Assembly: GCA_013003715.1 (NCBI GenBank)
Contig: JABDIN010000043.1
Location: 1-64,000, forward strand
DNA length: 64,000 bases
DNA from: Desulfobacteraceae bacterium
GTDB lineage: Bacteria; Desulfobacterota; Desulfobacteria; Desulfobacterales; Desulfosarcinaceae
Direction: 5' to 3'
Shown: piece by piece, positions 38,369-47,620 of the stretch
How positions within the stretch are numbered: the stretch's first letter is position 1
Layout of the letters: each line of letters opens with the position of its first letter
Program-made: the position numbers and the translations under genes
The notes under the pieces: generated by a model
Database searches by the model: none
Told to the model about the DNA's origin: nothing
Seen by the model: only the letters and a program-made list of their open reading frames with translations

Positions 38369-38940
38369 GTGGTAATCTCCTTAAACAAAGGCGCCAGCAT
38401 TTTACGCAATTTGCCCCGAGCCCGATGGAGGCGGCTTTTCACCGATCCGACCGGCATCCGTGTGGATTCGGCAATCTCACTGTCCGTAAATCCCTCCCGA
38501 TATCGCAACACCAACAGGGCACGATCCTGTGCTGAAAGCCGGTCCAGGGCTGCCGAAACCTGCCGCCGGGTATCCGCCGCCCCTACTTCATAAGCTGGAT
38601 TTGAGCTTTGCCTGTCATCCACGGGATCATAATCTTCCAAAGGCGTCTCGTTCCGGGCGATCTGTTGGATCCTGGGCAATCGCTTCAAACACGAATTATA
38701 CGTAATCCGCGCCAGCCAAGGCGCTAACGGTCGGGTGGGATCATAACCGCTGATATATCGATGAACCCGCAAAAATACCTCCTGGCTGACGTCTTCAGCG
38801 TCCCGGTCGTTGATGAGCATCCGCACGGCAATGCGATAGACCATGGGGGTGTATTTTTCCACCAGGCCACGCCAGGCTCGAGGATCGTTACGACGACAAC
38901 CCCTTGAAATTTCCGAATCGGTTTTCTTGCTCTCATCCAT
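38365..38940 (-). CDS. ECF RNA polymerase sigma factor (RpoE/SigW-like)
   Basis: 191 residues. Region 2 covers about 20-95 (YTPMVYRIAVRMLINDRDAEDVSQEVFLRVHRY, then PWLARITYN); region 4 about 130-185 (LSAQDRALLVLRYREGFTDSEIAESTRMPVGSVKSRLHRARGKLR split across the HTH). The ATG at 38940 is preferred over GTG 38943; upstream GGAAAGT is repeated three times and serves as ribosome binding site. It heads an operon of anti-sigma, DUF2953 and two GerW proteins. It is not close to the FecI-type factor at 7698. Confidence 0.93.
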   Translation of the reverse strand: MDESKKTDSEISRGCRRNDPRAWRGLVEKYTPMVYRIAVRMLINDRDAEDVSQEVFLRVHRYISGYDPTRPLAPWLARITYNSCLKRLPRIQQIARNETPLEDYDPVDDRQSSNPAYEVGAADTRRQVSAALDRLSAQDRALLVLRYREGFTDSEIAESTRMPVGSVKSRLHRARGKLRKMLAPLFKEITT

Positions 38941-38943
38941 CAC

Positions 38944-39246
38944 TTTCCACTTTCCACTTCCCCTTGCCCCTTATCTATCTATACCCCGATCACAGCCAAA
39001 CGGTTTCATTTTTTTATGACTAAGATTCAAAACAGCAGAGGGATAGGGTCACCAGTTTGTTAATAATGGAGCAACTCGGTGCTGAATAAGCGGGGATATC
39101 TTAATAAAGGGGGGACATCCTTGAAGTAATCAGGAAACTCACACGATGCAGCCAAATCTTTATGGCATCAAAACAAAACGAGAATGAGCTACTGATTTAC
39201 TGGGGGATGTCCCACAATTTTGCATGAAGTCATATTATCGCTGGAC
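38944..39246. other. Intergenic region upstream of the ECF sigma operon
   Basis: No gene seen. GGGGGACATCC near 39112 and GGGGGATGTCCC near 39202 form an inverted pair about 90 bases apart, possibly the ends of a small decayed element. The sigma promoter should lie in the first part. Confidence 0.35.
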
Positions 39247-40390
39247 TTAATATGTCAATTCCTTTGACAGCCTGATGAGCAGTTGATTTTCAAAACGCTG
39301 CCCGACCTTATCTTCATGCCCGCCTTCAAATTCAATAAATTCATGATGAATTTTATTCTTCTTTAAAAGTGATGAAAGATAACGGCTTCCGTCAACAATC
39401 CATTTGTAGCCATCATTTTTTCCGACCTCAAAAATGATGATCCGAAGCGAAATGGATTTTTCAAGATATGAATTAATGCGATTGTTCCAACCGCCATAGC
39501 CCTGATCGTACTTTTTCCAGATCGTATCTATCCTGACAAGCTTTCCATCCTGCTTTTTCAGTGGATAATCAAAATGTGGAAAGGGTGCACCAGGATTGGC
39601 TGCCATGGCGGTTCCATAGGCAAATAGAAAAGGTGTGTTCCAATCCTGTCTGGAATATCGATCTTTAATATAATTTTTATACTCCGCCAAAGAATTCTGC
39701 TCGGAAAAATCGTCCCTTTTGGCCATCACTGTTGAAATAAATGTTTCGCCTCTAATCAACTGGCATTCCGAAAGGCCGGTTTCATTGAAAATTCCAGGGC
39801 TTAAACTATAAACGGCGCCGAACACATCAGGGTATTTGAACGCAATACTTAAGGCACCAAACCCACCCATGGAATGCCCTGAGATTGCCCTTAACACCGG
39901 TGAGACCAATGTCCTGTAATGTTTATCCACATATCCAACGACCTCTTTTACGATAAAATCTTCCCAATTCCCGGTGACACTCGAGTTGGTATAAAATCCG
40001 CCACCAAGAAAATACTTACTGTTTGGAATTACAACAATAAATTCATTAATTTTTTTGTGAGATGAGGCTGTCCATCACAGAACGAATGGCAAACCCCTGG
40101 TAAGCGCCATAGAACCAGTGTTCGACGTTATCACCAAATCCAGGTAAAAAATAGACAACCGGGTATCTTTTGTCTGTTTCATGATAGGAAGGTGGAAGAT
40201 ATACCCCGCAGGGCTGAATGACCGGGGTTCCTATCAGATTGTGTTTTAAACTCTGAGCGGGAATCTGCAGAATTTTTATCTCACCGTTTTCAGGTGCTGA
40301 ATCAGCGATGGCCGCCATTGTCACAAACAGGCAGATCATGGTGCAACTACATAATGCCAAAAATTGATAAAGATTCGATTTCTTTTTCAT
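39247..40390 (-). pseudogene. Secreted esterase (PF00756 type), frameshifted at a run of seven A
   Basis: The N-terminal part (40390 to 40046) has a signal peptide (about 1-29) and CGVYLPPSYHETDKRYPVVYFLPGFGDN. It stops after SLISQKN. Removing one base from the A7 run (40050-40056 on the plus strand) restores a continuous reading INEFIVVIPN through FLGGGFYTNS into the second part, which contains the nucleophile motif GHSMGG and a C-terminal GGHED histidine. The restored protein is about 380 residues, normal for the family. GGAG sits seven bases before ATG 40390. Either a real inactivating slip, a phase-variable tract or a sequencing error. It resembles secreted feruloyl/acetyl esterases rather than the esterases at 9.6 and 13 kb. 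Confidence 0.8.
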
Positions 40391-40470
40391 AATCATTCTC
40401 CATTTTAAGAAATTAAAAAAGTGTTAGCCCTAAAATGAATATTTCACTATCCTGATTATAAAAAGAATTC

Positions 40471-40492
40471 GTCCTGTCTAATTAGTTGGGAC
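40471..40492. promoter_or_regulatory. Imperfect 22-base palindrome between the esterase and AraC genes
   Basis: GTCC at 40471-40474 and GGAC at 40489-40492 flank a perfect CTAATTAG centre. It lies upstream of the frameshifted esterase and just past the stop of the AraC-type regulator gene, so it could be that regulator's operator. A T-run follows, so a weak plus-strand terminator is the alternative. Confidence 0.35.
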
Positions 40493-40520
40493 TCTTTTTT
40501 TACCCGATTTACATAAAATC

Positions 40521-41690
40521 TTATGAAATGCTCGGACTCGTCGTATTTTTCGTGATTGATTTCAGAAAATAAGTGGGGGTCGTCCCGGTCTGCTTTTTAA
40601 ACGCCCTGTGAAAGGTGGATTTAGAATTGAATCCAGCTTCATACAGAATTTCGAGGACTGTTTTTTTAGCTGATCCATTTTCTCCTCGACCGTTCACATT
40701 ATGAATTAACAAGCGTTTGCTTTCCATAATTCGAAATTCATTGATATAATCGTAAAAGTTTTTCCGGAGACAGGTATTGATCGCCTGGGAGATGGCGTGG
40801 GGTTTAATTCCTGCTCGATCAGATAGTACTTGCAGGTTGAAGTCAGGATTTAAATATGGTTTTTTCTCTTTCATGAGAGTTCCTATGGCGGATAGGATCT
40901 GCTGAAGGCTTCCCTGGTCAATTCTGTTTTTTTCATATTTTATCTTTTCTACCGGTTTATCGGGCACAGCCAGGAAAATATCCTGGCTGTATAGCCCAGT
41001 GAGAATAATGCCATTGGCAAAAATAAAAATGGTAAAAATAATCATCGGCCAGGGGATAACCAGAGCATGGAAGAGATATCCGGTTACCAGGTTTACCGAA
41101 CCGGATATCCAAATCACCATAAAGCCCGATATCAGAAAAATTATCCAGTTGATCCTTTTTTGTTTTATGCTTGAGTAATGATTCTTTAAACGGGTTTGAT
41201 ACCCATGGATCTTTATCAGAGAAGCCGTGGTATAAACGAGGAAATGCAGGTACAGTACGAGATCATGGACAAAGAGTCCGGTTACCCCGGGAAAACCATT
41301 TTTAAGCAGGGCAGTCTTTGTAACCGTGTCGAATTGGTGGAAAAGAACACCCATGACAGCCAAGTAGATAAAAAAAGGAACCATATGGGCCATGTGCTTC
41401 ATTGTCAGGCACATATTATCTTTCGTAAGGCTTTGAATATGAAAATAAAGGGCTGGTCCTAAAACAAGATCAAATGCCGGCCCGATATAGAAAAGAAAAG
41501 GGAGATGGGCCAGGGTGTATTCATGGTGGATCCAAAAGAAATCCTGCAGGTAGCATAAAACCTTTGACACCAGAAAAATGGCTAACAATCGGTTACTTAA
41601 AAGTTTTCGATGCCGCGAGGTTAAAAGAAAAACAGCAAATAATAAGAACTGCAGAATTGATATTTTTATGAACGTCTCATAAATAAACAT
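40521..41690 (-). CDS. AraC-family regulator with N-terminal multi-helix membrane domain
   Basis: 389 residues. The first 240 contain about seven hydrophobic segments (FIKISILQFLLFAVFLLT, HMVPFFIYLAVMGVLFHQF, INWIIFLISGFMVIWISG), and residues about 270-380 form the AraC/XylS DNA-binding domain with two helix-turn-helix motifs (LQVLSDRAGIKPHAISQAIN; VLEILYEAGFNSKSTFHRAFKKQTGTTP in two parts). Membrane-bound AraC regulators of this kind sense an external or membrane signal. It lies upstream of the broken esterase on the same strand and is its most likely regulator. Confidence 0.88.
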   Translation of the reverse strand: MFIYETFIKISILQFLLFAVFLLTSRHRKLLSNRLLAIFLVSKVLCYLQDFFWIHHEYTLAHLPFLFYIGPAFDLVLGPALYFHIQSLTKDNMCLTMKHMAHMVPFFIYLAVMGVLFHQFDTVTKTALLKNGFPGVTGLFVHDLVLYLHFLVYTTASLIKIHGYQTRLKNHYSSIKQKRINWIIFLISGFMVIWISGSVNLVTGYLFHALVIPWPMIIFTIFIFANGIILTGLYSQDIFLAVPDKPVEKIKYEKNRIDQGSLQQILSAIGTLMKEKKPYLNPDFNLQVLSDRAGIKPHAISQAINTCLRKNFYDYINEFRIMESKRLLIHNVNGRGENGSAKKTVLEILYEAGFNSKSTFHRAFKKQTGTTPTYFLKSITKNTTSPSIS

Positions 41691-41986
41691 GGCTTATCTG
41701 TGGGTCCCGGTGTTAAGCCAAAGTTTGTGAACATCCTCAGATCAGTCAACCACCACTGCTGAAACGGATGGCGATATGGCACCCCATACCGGCCAGACTG
41801 CTAAAGAATTATCATAACTGGGATTTCCCGTTAATTCAGATTTTTGTCATGAGGCCTGCTCTTATCTTGTTAAAAATTATATGTAAAGCCACAGTCCACC
41901 AAGGGTTCCAATGGTAATATCAGACCTCAAATAAATTACCCCTATAAAAATGCCACATGTGCTTCATTTTCTATATGGAAACTGAA
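41691..41986. other. Intergenic region, nothing recognised
   Basis: About 300 bases, AT-rich, upstream of the AraC-type gene and downstream of the next minus-strand gene. No coding frame, tRNA or strong hairpin was seen. Confidence 0.4.
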
Positions 41987-42583
41987 TTATTGGCGTATGT
42001 CCCCGCTGCCCCCGTAAGTCCCCCCGCTCTGTTTCATACTGTTAATTTCCTCAAGCATGCGCTGGGATAAGTCAATTGTCATGTCCGAGATCTGCTTTAT
42101 AAGATTAAGAATATCTTCCGGGGCTCCCTGTTGCCGTGAGGTCAGCATGTATAATGCAAGGTCCAGATTGTCGCGTTCTTTCTTTATAGCCGCCCACAAA
42201 TCCGGAAAGTCTTTATTGGTAAAGAAGACCTGGAGACGAATTCCCCAGATTCTGAAATCCGTTTCCCATTGTGTCACGGCCTCATTGTATTTTTGTATTT
42301 GGTCGTTTTTTTGTTGTGATTGTACTCCTTTCATATGTCCAATCACAACCAGTTGGGATTGGGTCAAAATGATAGATACGGCTTGGTTGACACCCTCCAA
42401 GGTTCGGTATCTTTGTTCGAGTTCCTTATCGAACTTTGTTCTTTCCGCGGTAAATACCTGCTGTAATATCCAGTTCCTCTGCTGCCACTTTACGGTGATG
42501 TATTGAACAAAAAGCCCGCTGATCAGCGCGCCGGCAACGAGCAATCCGAATGGGGAATTAAAAAATTTCACGATTTGTTGCAT
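41987..42583 (-). CDS. Hypothetical protein with one N-terminal membrane helix
   Basis: 198 residues; family not recognised. A single hydrophobic helix at about 10-28 (PFGLLVAGALISGLFVQYI) is followed by a mostly helical, charged domain (WQQRNWILQQVFTAERTKFDKELEQRYRTLEGVNQAVSI, quoted in part) and a Gly-rich tail (SGGTYGGSGDIRQ). The architecture is that of a membrane-tethered cytoplasmic or periplasmic helical bundle. It is 216 bases from the next minus-strand gene. Confidence 0.7.
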   Translation of the reverse strand: MQQIVKFFNSPFGLLVAGALISGLFVQYITVKWQQRNWILQQVFTAERTKFDKELEQRYRTLEGVNQAVSIILTQSQLVVIGHMKGVQSQQKNDQIQKYNEAVTQWETDFRIWGIRLQVFFTNKDFPDLWAAIKKERDNLDLALYMLTSRQQGAPEDILNLIKQISDMTIDLSQRMLEEINSMKQSGGTYGGSGDIRQ

Positions 42584-42799
42584 ATGCTATATTCCCTATT
42601 GTTCTTCTACGGTCAGTGCCGAACCATATCGAACAGCCATGACATAAGCGATATAGTATTAACCCATTGGCACCTTAGATATAGTCAGTCACCATATCAC
42701 AACAAAACGATCCGCATCTTCCTTGTGTTGCCCGGAAAACCCTATAGAATCCCAATTCGAATGCGTTGGCCGGTGTTTAACACCTCACGGATATACCTG

Positions 42800-43768
42800 T
42801 TACCCCTCCGCCTTTTTTTCAAGTTCGTCCAGTTTATCGGGTTCCGAAACCGCGATGTCCACAAGGCTCTTGGGGATGGAGCTTTGCTCGCACATCGTTC
42901 TGATCTCTTTCTCCACATCGCTGAATTCCATAATTTCGCGGATGGCCTCAATGTGTTCAAGCATCTGATCCGGTGCTATGTCTTCCAATGCAGGTCCTTC
43001 AGCCTCCGCCTTTTTCCGTGCGGCCGCTTCTTCGGCCAGCCGCTGTTTTTCCCCCAGCTCCGCTTCCATGGCCTGTTTGGCGGCATCAATAGCACCCCGG
43101 TCGACTTTCGCCATCTCGATGATCAGGTCTTCGGAGACATTATTCTCAAAAAGGTGCTTCACCTTTTCTGCATCGGTTTTACCCTCGACCGCTTCGAGCA
43201 GCTTTGCAACCCTTGCCCTTTCAGCGCGTTCATTCTCAATATCCGTGTTCACCTGTTTCAACTTCTCATCGGTAATTTCCAATGCTTCGGTGATGACTTT
43301 GGGAGCCACTTCTTCCTCGATGAGCAATCGGATACCTTTATCGTCAGGCAGGCCTTTTGCCTTGGCAATTAGCAGATCGAGCTTTGTCTTCTCAACAATC
43401 CCTATCACATCGGGCCTGCGCTCGGATCTTTTGAGTTCCGGCCAAGTCTTGCCGAGATCGCTGATAAGTGTATTCGTCGCAAGGTACGGGTCAGCCACGT
43501 CCTCCATGGTTAGTGCGGTGATCGCAGCGCTGAAGTCCTTCATAAAGGGCCTTCCCACGTTTCGTGTTTCATTCATGGCCTCTCTCAATTGGATCATGTT
43601 ACCGCCATGGCGCGAAACATTGTAGCCCGAGTTGTCGAGTTCACCGGCTATCCGTTGAATTGAGGATTCCATGTTGTTTTCTGATAGATCCTGTGCATCA
43701 AGTCCAAGAATATTCTCTTCGATAGACAACCAGAGAGGTTTTTTTGCCGTCGAGTCGCTTGTGGTCAT
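42800..43768 (-). CDS. Hypothetical coiled-coil protein
   Basis: 322 residues, family not recognised, no signal peptide or membrane segment. The middle is strongly helical and Glu/Ala/Lys-rich (about 165-260, e.g. KLKQVNTDIENERAERARV and KQRLAEEAAARKKAEAEG), the ends are acidic globular regions. AAAGGAG precedes the ATG with good spacing, and codon use looks native, so the gene is probably real. An opposite-strand open frame over the same bases is a shadow. Probably cytoplasmic. Confidence 0.72.
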   Translation of the reverse strand: MTTSDSTAKKPLWLSIEENILGLDAQDLSENNMESSIQRIAGELDNSGYNVSRHGGNMIQLREAMNETRNVGRPFMKDFSAAITALTMEDVADPYLATNTLISDLGKTWPELKRSERRPDVIGIVEKTKLDLLIAKAKGLPDDKGIRLLIEEEVAPKVITEALEITDEKLKQVNTDIENERAERARVAKLLEAVEGKTDAEKVKHLFENNVSEDLIIEMAKVDRGAIDAAKQAMEAELGEKQRLAEEAAARKKAEAEGPALEDIAPDQMLEHIEAIREIMEFSDVEKEIRTMCEQSSIPKSLVDIAVSEPDKLDELEKKAEG

Positions 43769-44224
43769 TCTTCAATCTCCTTTTGATGATTTATTCACCT
43801 GCTGTAATCCTATTTTTGATGGACACTATTTAGTAAATCTTTAATTCCAATTGGAAGAACAATATAGTGATAAGAACTCGCTTTTTCAGACAAATAGTAT
43901 AGAAAAGCACCCCTGCGGGTCAAGGGGAAAAACCGAATCCCACAGCGACCGACCTTGAAACACCGTTTACTGACGTGTGGACACCATTACCACCCGATTA
44001 TTCGCAGCTTTAATAGTTGATCGATTGCCGGTTATGCATTATTATGCCACCATATCCTGAGGCACCTGCGACAGTTCCATCTGCTCTATCTGCCCATCTC
44101 CGCTTCGATACCGCCGGACGCTGCGGCACTCCTGATATTGCTTTGATCCTGCTTAACTGAAACTTTCCCGTATTGTGACTGCCCGCCTTTTTGTCATGGA
44201 CCCTTTAAAATCGTATGTGGAGGA
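43769..44224. other. Intergenic region before the histidine kinase
   Basis: About 456 bases separating two divergent genes. No coding frame or RNA gene was recognised. It should contain promoters for both; GGAGGA at its right end is the ribosome binding site of the kinase. Confidence 0.4.
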
Positions 44225-46156
44225 ATGGTCTTGTCCGAAGCCAACAAGAAGACAATCGTGGAAAAGTTAAGCCGGTTATTCGGCAAGCGATCCATATCCA
44301 GAAACCTGACGGGGGTGCTGGCCATTCTGGTTCTCGTTGTCGTCGCAAGTATCCTGAGTCTAGCTTATCTGAAGGTGTCGCATGATATGCATCGGGAATT
44401 GGAAAGAAAGGCCGATGAACATATTTATTACTTATCAAAAAGCCTTTCCATCCCCATATGGAGTTTTGATTCCGAAGGTATAGAACTTGTGGGTTCCGTT
44501 TTTTCTAAAACGGATTTTCTGAAGCGATTGGTAATTGTGGATATCAACGGCAAAGTGCTTTTTCATTATGAAATCGGGTCAGATGACAAAAAACGGACCA
44601 GTCGTGACCAGTGGATAGAATATAATCAGAAAATCATCGGTCGGGTATTCATAAGCCTTGGTTATGAGTTTATTGAAGATAGCCTCCTAAAATTATTCTA
44701 TATTGTCCTGTTGGTTTTGGTTGTTTCCATTGTTGCCATAATGTATTCCACAAAATTTGTTATCAAGGTATTCTTACACAGCCCCATACAATACCTGGAA
44801 CAGGGTATAGAACGCGTGACAGAAGGGGATTATACCTACCAATTCAAGCACCTGATCGATCCGCAATTAAGTCGGATTGCCAGGCGTTTCGAACACATGG
44901 CCAGAAAGGTCGAAACAAGAGAGATCGCACAGCACCAATTGAATCAGAATCTCCAGGTGGAAATCACCGAACGGAAACATGCCGAAGAAAAGCTGATGGA
45001 TAGCAAAGCCGCGCTGCGTGAGAGTGAAGAAAATTTTCGGGGTATCGTTGAAAGAAATTTTGACGGTATACTGGTGATCGACCTTGAGGGCCGGTTCTCA
45101 TACATATCTCCATCCGTATACCGGATATCGGGTTACAGCGCCGAAGAGATAACCGGCAAACCATTTCTGGATTATATTGTGGACTCGGACAAACCGATGG
45201 CGATCCGTGATTTCGAAGGACTACTGATGGGCGATGATGCAAAATCATCCCGGATGAAAATTGTAAAGAAAGATGGATCGATTATTCATATCGATACCAA
45301 TAGCGCACCCATACGAAAGGAGGGGACCCTTTCCGGGGTTCAGACAATCTTCAGGGATGTTTCGGATCAGGTATATGCCCTGGAGGAGATCAAGCGGTTG
45401 AACAGGGGCCTGGAGGCCCGTGTGGAAGAGCGAACAGTTGCGCTTCAGACAACCCTCAAGGATCTGGAGGCCTTTTCCTATTCAGTATCCCACGATTTAC
45501 GTGCACCACTGCGGCATATGGAAGGGTATGTCAATCTGCTTCAAAAACGCCATGCCGACAACCTGGATCATAAAGCGCGACGATACCTTGACCATATCAG
45601 CTCCTCAGCACGCCGTATGAACAGGCTTATCGTTGATTTACTGGCGTTTTCACGATCCGGACAAGTTCCCATTCACAAAAAACCCGTGGACCTGAACCGG
45701 CTGGTAAGCGACATTCGCAATGAAATGGCCGCGGAGATTCAGGAAAGAGTCATCAAGTGGGAAATCGGTGAGTTGCCTATCGTGGAAGGGGATGCTGTTT
45801 TATTGCGTCAGGCCATTCAGAATCTGTTTCAAAACGCAGTCAAATTTTCAGCCGGTCGTGAGCTCACCCGTATTAGAGTCGGCTCTATGGAGAAACGTGC
45901 CGATGATCTAAAATGTACTATATTTATAAGCGACAATGGTGTTGGTTTTGACCAGAAATACGTTGGCAAGCTGTTCGAAGTATTTCAACGCCAGCATCCG
46001 GGTGATGAGTTTGACGGTTCCGGAATCGGATTGGCCATCGTGCGCAAGATCATTCACCGCCATGGCGGGGATGTATGGGCCGAAGGGCAAGTCGGAAAAG
46101 GAGCGACATTTTATTTGTCACTGGATGGTGGGAACCGTCAACCCAGTGGGGTATAG
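44225..46156 (+). CDS. PAS-domain sensor histidine kinase
   Basis: 643 residues. Two membrane helices (about 30-48 and 157-178) enclose a small periplasmic sensor. A HAMP-like linker is followed by one PAS domain (about 268-385, IVERNFDGILVIDLEGRFSYISP), a coiled coil (LEARVEERTVALQTTLKDL), a HisKA dimerisation domain with phospho-His in SVSHDLRAPLRH (near residue 423) and a HATPase with N box LFQNAVKFSAG, then DNGVGFD and GSGIGLAIV. No receiver domain and no adjacent response regulator: an orphan kinase here. GGAGG is too close to ATG 44225 but ideal for TTG 44231, which may be the real start. Confidence 0.92.
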   Translation: MVLSEANKKTIVEKLSRLFGKRSISRNLTGVLAILVLVVVASILSLAYLKVSHDMHRELERKADEHIYYLSKSLSIPIWSFDSEGIELVGSVFSKTDFLKRLVIVDINGKVLFHYEIGSDDKKRTSRDQWIEYNQKIIGRVFISLGYEFIEDSLLKLFYIVLLVLVVSIVAIMYSTKFVIKVFLHSPIQYLEQGIERVTEGDYTYQFKHLIDPQLSRIARRFEHMARKVETREIAQHQLNQNLQVEITERKHAEEKLMDSKAALRESEENFRGIVERNFDGILVIDLEGRFSYISPSVYRISGYSAEEITGKPFLDYIVDSDKPMAIRDFEGLLMGDDAKSSRMKIVKKDGSIIHIDTNSAPIRKEGTLSGVQTIFRDVSDQVYALEEIKRLNRGLEARVEERTVALQTTLKDLEAFSYSVSHDLRAPLRHMEGYVNLLQKRHADNLDHKARRYLDHISSSARRMNRLIVDLLAFSRSGQVPIHKKPVDLNRLVSDIRNEMAAEIQERVIKWEIGELPIVEGDAVLLRQAIQNLFQNAVKFSAGRELTRIRVGSMEKRADDLKCTIFISDNGVGFDQKYVGKLFEVFQRQHPGDEFDGSGIGLAIVRKIIHRHGGDVWAEGQVGKGATFYLSLDGGNRQPSGV

Positions 46157-46421
46157 GAATTAGCTGTTATTGTTGCTGCTGTATATGTCCATGCATGTAT
46201 TCAAGCGTACGCAGCTGAATCTTCCTGCAGGAACAATAATCTCCCGGCGACGGAACGGATAAATGGCCCCATACCGGATCAGCGGATCATTTTCCGGTGA
46301 TTGTTCACCGGGATCGGCATTATTGCCCCGGCAATATGTGAGGCAGTCCTTTGCGCCAGATGATTGAAACCCGATACGACTGGATACGAGAAAATCTCCA
46401 AGACTCTCAAGGGAGGGCGGA
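46157..46421. other. Short intergenic region
   Basis: 265 bases between the kinase and the solute-binding protein gene, with GGGAGG just before the latter. No terminator or gene supported. Confidence 0.4.
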
Positions 46422-47180
46422 ATGAACATCATCTACATATCCTCGTTCATCAGCATATTTTTTCTACTGTTTGCCGGCCCACAGGCGGCTGCGACGGACG
46501 AATATCATGTTGTCATCGCAGCGGCAAATCACCCGCCGTCGTCCGGAGAAACACTTCCCGACAATGGTTTTATGGCAAAGCTGGTAACGGATGCATTCAA
46601 GCAAGAAGGCTATACTGTAGTCTATAACTTCTATCCCTGGAAACGGGCGTTGGAGGAGACAATTAACGGAGATGTGGACGGACTGCTCACGGTCAGCTAC
46701 AGTGATGAACGCGCTCAACACCTCCAATACAGTGATGTTGTCCATCAGTTCAGAATTAATTTCCTGACAACCCGCGACAAACAGATAGCGTATAAATCGC
46801 CATCCGACATGCGCCCCTATCTCATCGGAGTTATCCGCGGAACTGTTTTTATAAAAGGCCTGGAAGAGAACGGCATCCGGTATGAAGAGGTCAAGAATTG
46901 GGAAATGAACCTGAACAAATTACTGTACGGACGCGTGGATGCCGTTTTGGGGAATACGGTCAATGTTCAGTATTCGCTGGAACAAAAGTTTGGCGATGCG
47001 GACCGGTCGAACATTGTGGTTGTTGAACCACCCTATACCGTAGATGACGTACATGTGGCGTTCTCAAAAAGAATCGAACGGACCGAACTATTGGTAAACG
47101 TATTCAACAGGGGATTGTCGAAGATTAAAAATGATGGCACATATGCCTCCATATTGAAAAAACATCACATCACTGAATGA
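46422..47180 (+). CDS. Periplasmic solute-binding protein (family 3, amino-acid type)
   Basis: 252 residues with a signal peptide (about 1-24, FLLFAGPQAAA). The mature protein has the two-lobed SBP_bac_3 pattern: NGFMAKLVTDAFKQEGYTVVYNFYPWKRAL in lobe 1 and LIGVIRGTVFIKGLEENG plus GRVDAVLGNTVNVQYSL in lobe 2. No transporter permease or ATPase is adjacent; such stand-alone proteins often feed a sensor kinase. Being 265 bases downstream of the orphan PAS kinase on the same strand, a sensory role is possible. Confidence 0.85.
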   Translation: MNIIYISSFISIFFLLFAGPQAAATDEYHVVIAAANHPPSSGETLPDNGFMAKLVTDAFKQEGYTVVYNFYPWKRALEETINGDVDGLLTVSYSDERAQHLQYSDVVHQFRINFLTTRDKQIAYKSPSDMRPYLIGVIRGTVFIKGLEENGIRYEEVKNWEMNLNKLLYGRVDAVLGNTVNVQYSLEQKFGDADRSNIVVVEPPYTVDDVHVAFSKRIERTELLVNVFNRGLSKIKNDGTYASILKKHHITE

Positions 47181-47620
47181 ACCCCTCATTTATTTGTTTT
47201 TATTTAAAACAACAGATAGGTTAAAAATAAAAGGGTCAATCGACCACGAAACTCACGAAATACACGAACAGGACCAAGGGCTCTTTCGCCTTCGGCGAGA
47301 TTTGAATTTGCCTTAATTATCCGACCATATTCTCTTCTTCGGCGAAGCCGACCAAATCTCTTAAGTTCTTGTTTTCGTGTGTTTCGTGTGTTTCGTGTAT
47401 TTCGTGGTTAATAAAAACGGGCAACCACAAGGGTTGCCCCTACAATAAAGACCAAATATGGATCAACTCTACACCCGTGCGGTTGTCCCACACGATAAAT
47501 CCCCAATCCCCGGAACAATTACAAAATCCAAATGGAGGAATGTTGTCGTTCTATTTTTTACTTTATTTTCCATGTGATCCTTAAAAACTGAGTTACTGGC
47601 GAATGCTGGCAATGGCCTCC
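47181..47620. repeat. Intergenic palindromic element with CACGAAA/TTTCGTG arms and a hairpin
   Basis: The stretch 47241-47440 is built from inverted repeats: CCACGAAACTCACGAAATAC (from 47244) against GTGTATTTCGTGG (to 47407), GAGATTTG (47297-47304) against CAAATCTC (47353-47360), and a separate hairpin GGGCAACC (47419-47426) with GGTTGCCC (47432-47439). No coding capacity. It looks like a REP/MITE-type intergenic element and may also act as a terminator between convergent genes. Confidence 0.6.

Noticed and set aside
42503-43372. Plus-strand 289-codon frame
   Set aside because: Antisense to the coiled-coil gene at 42800-43768, which has AAAGGAG and coherent composition; the frame is Phe/His/Arg-rich as expected of a shadow.
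46160-46432. Minus-strand 90-codon frame overlapping the solute-binding protein start
   Set aside because: No ribosome site or family match, and it would overlap a well-supported gene start.
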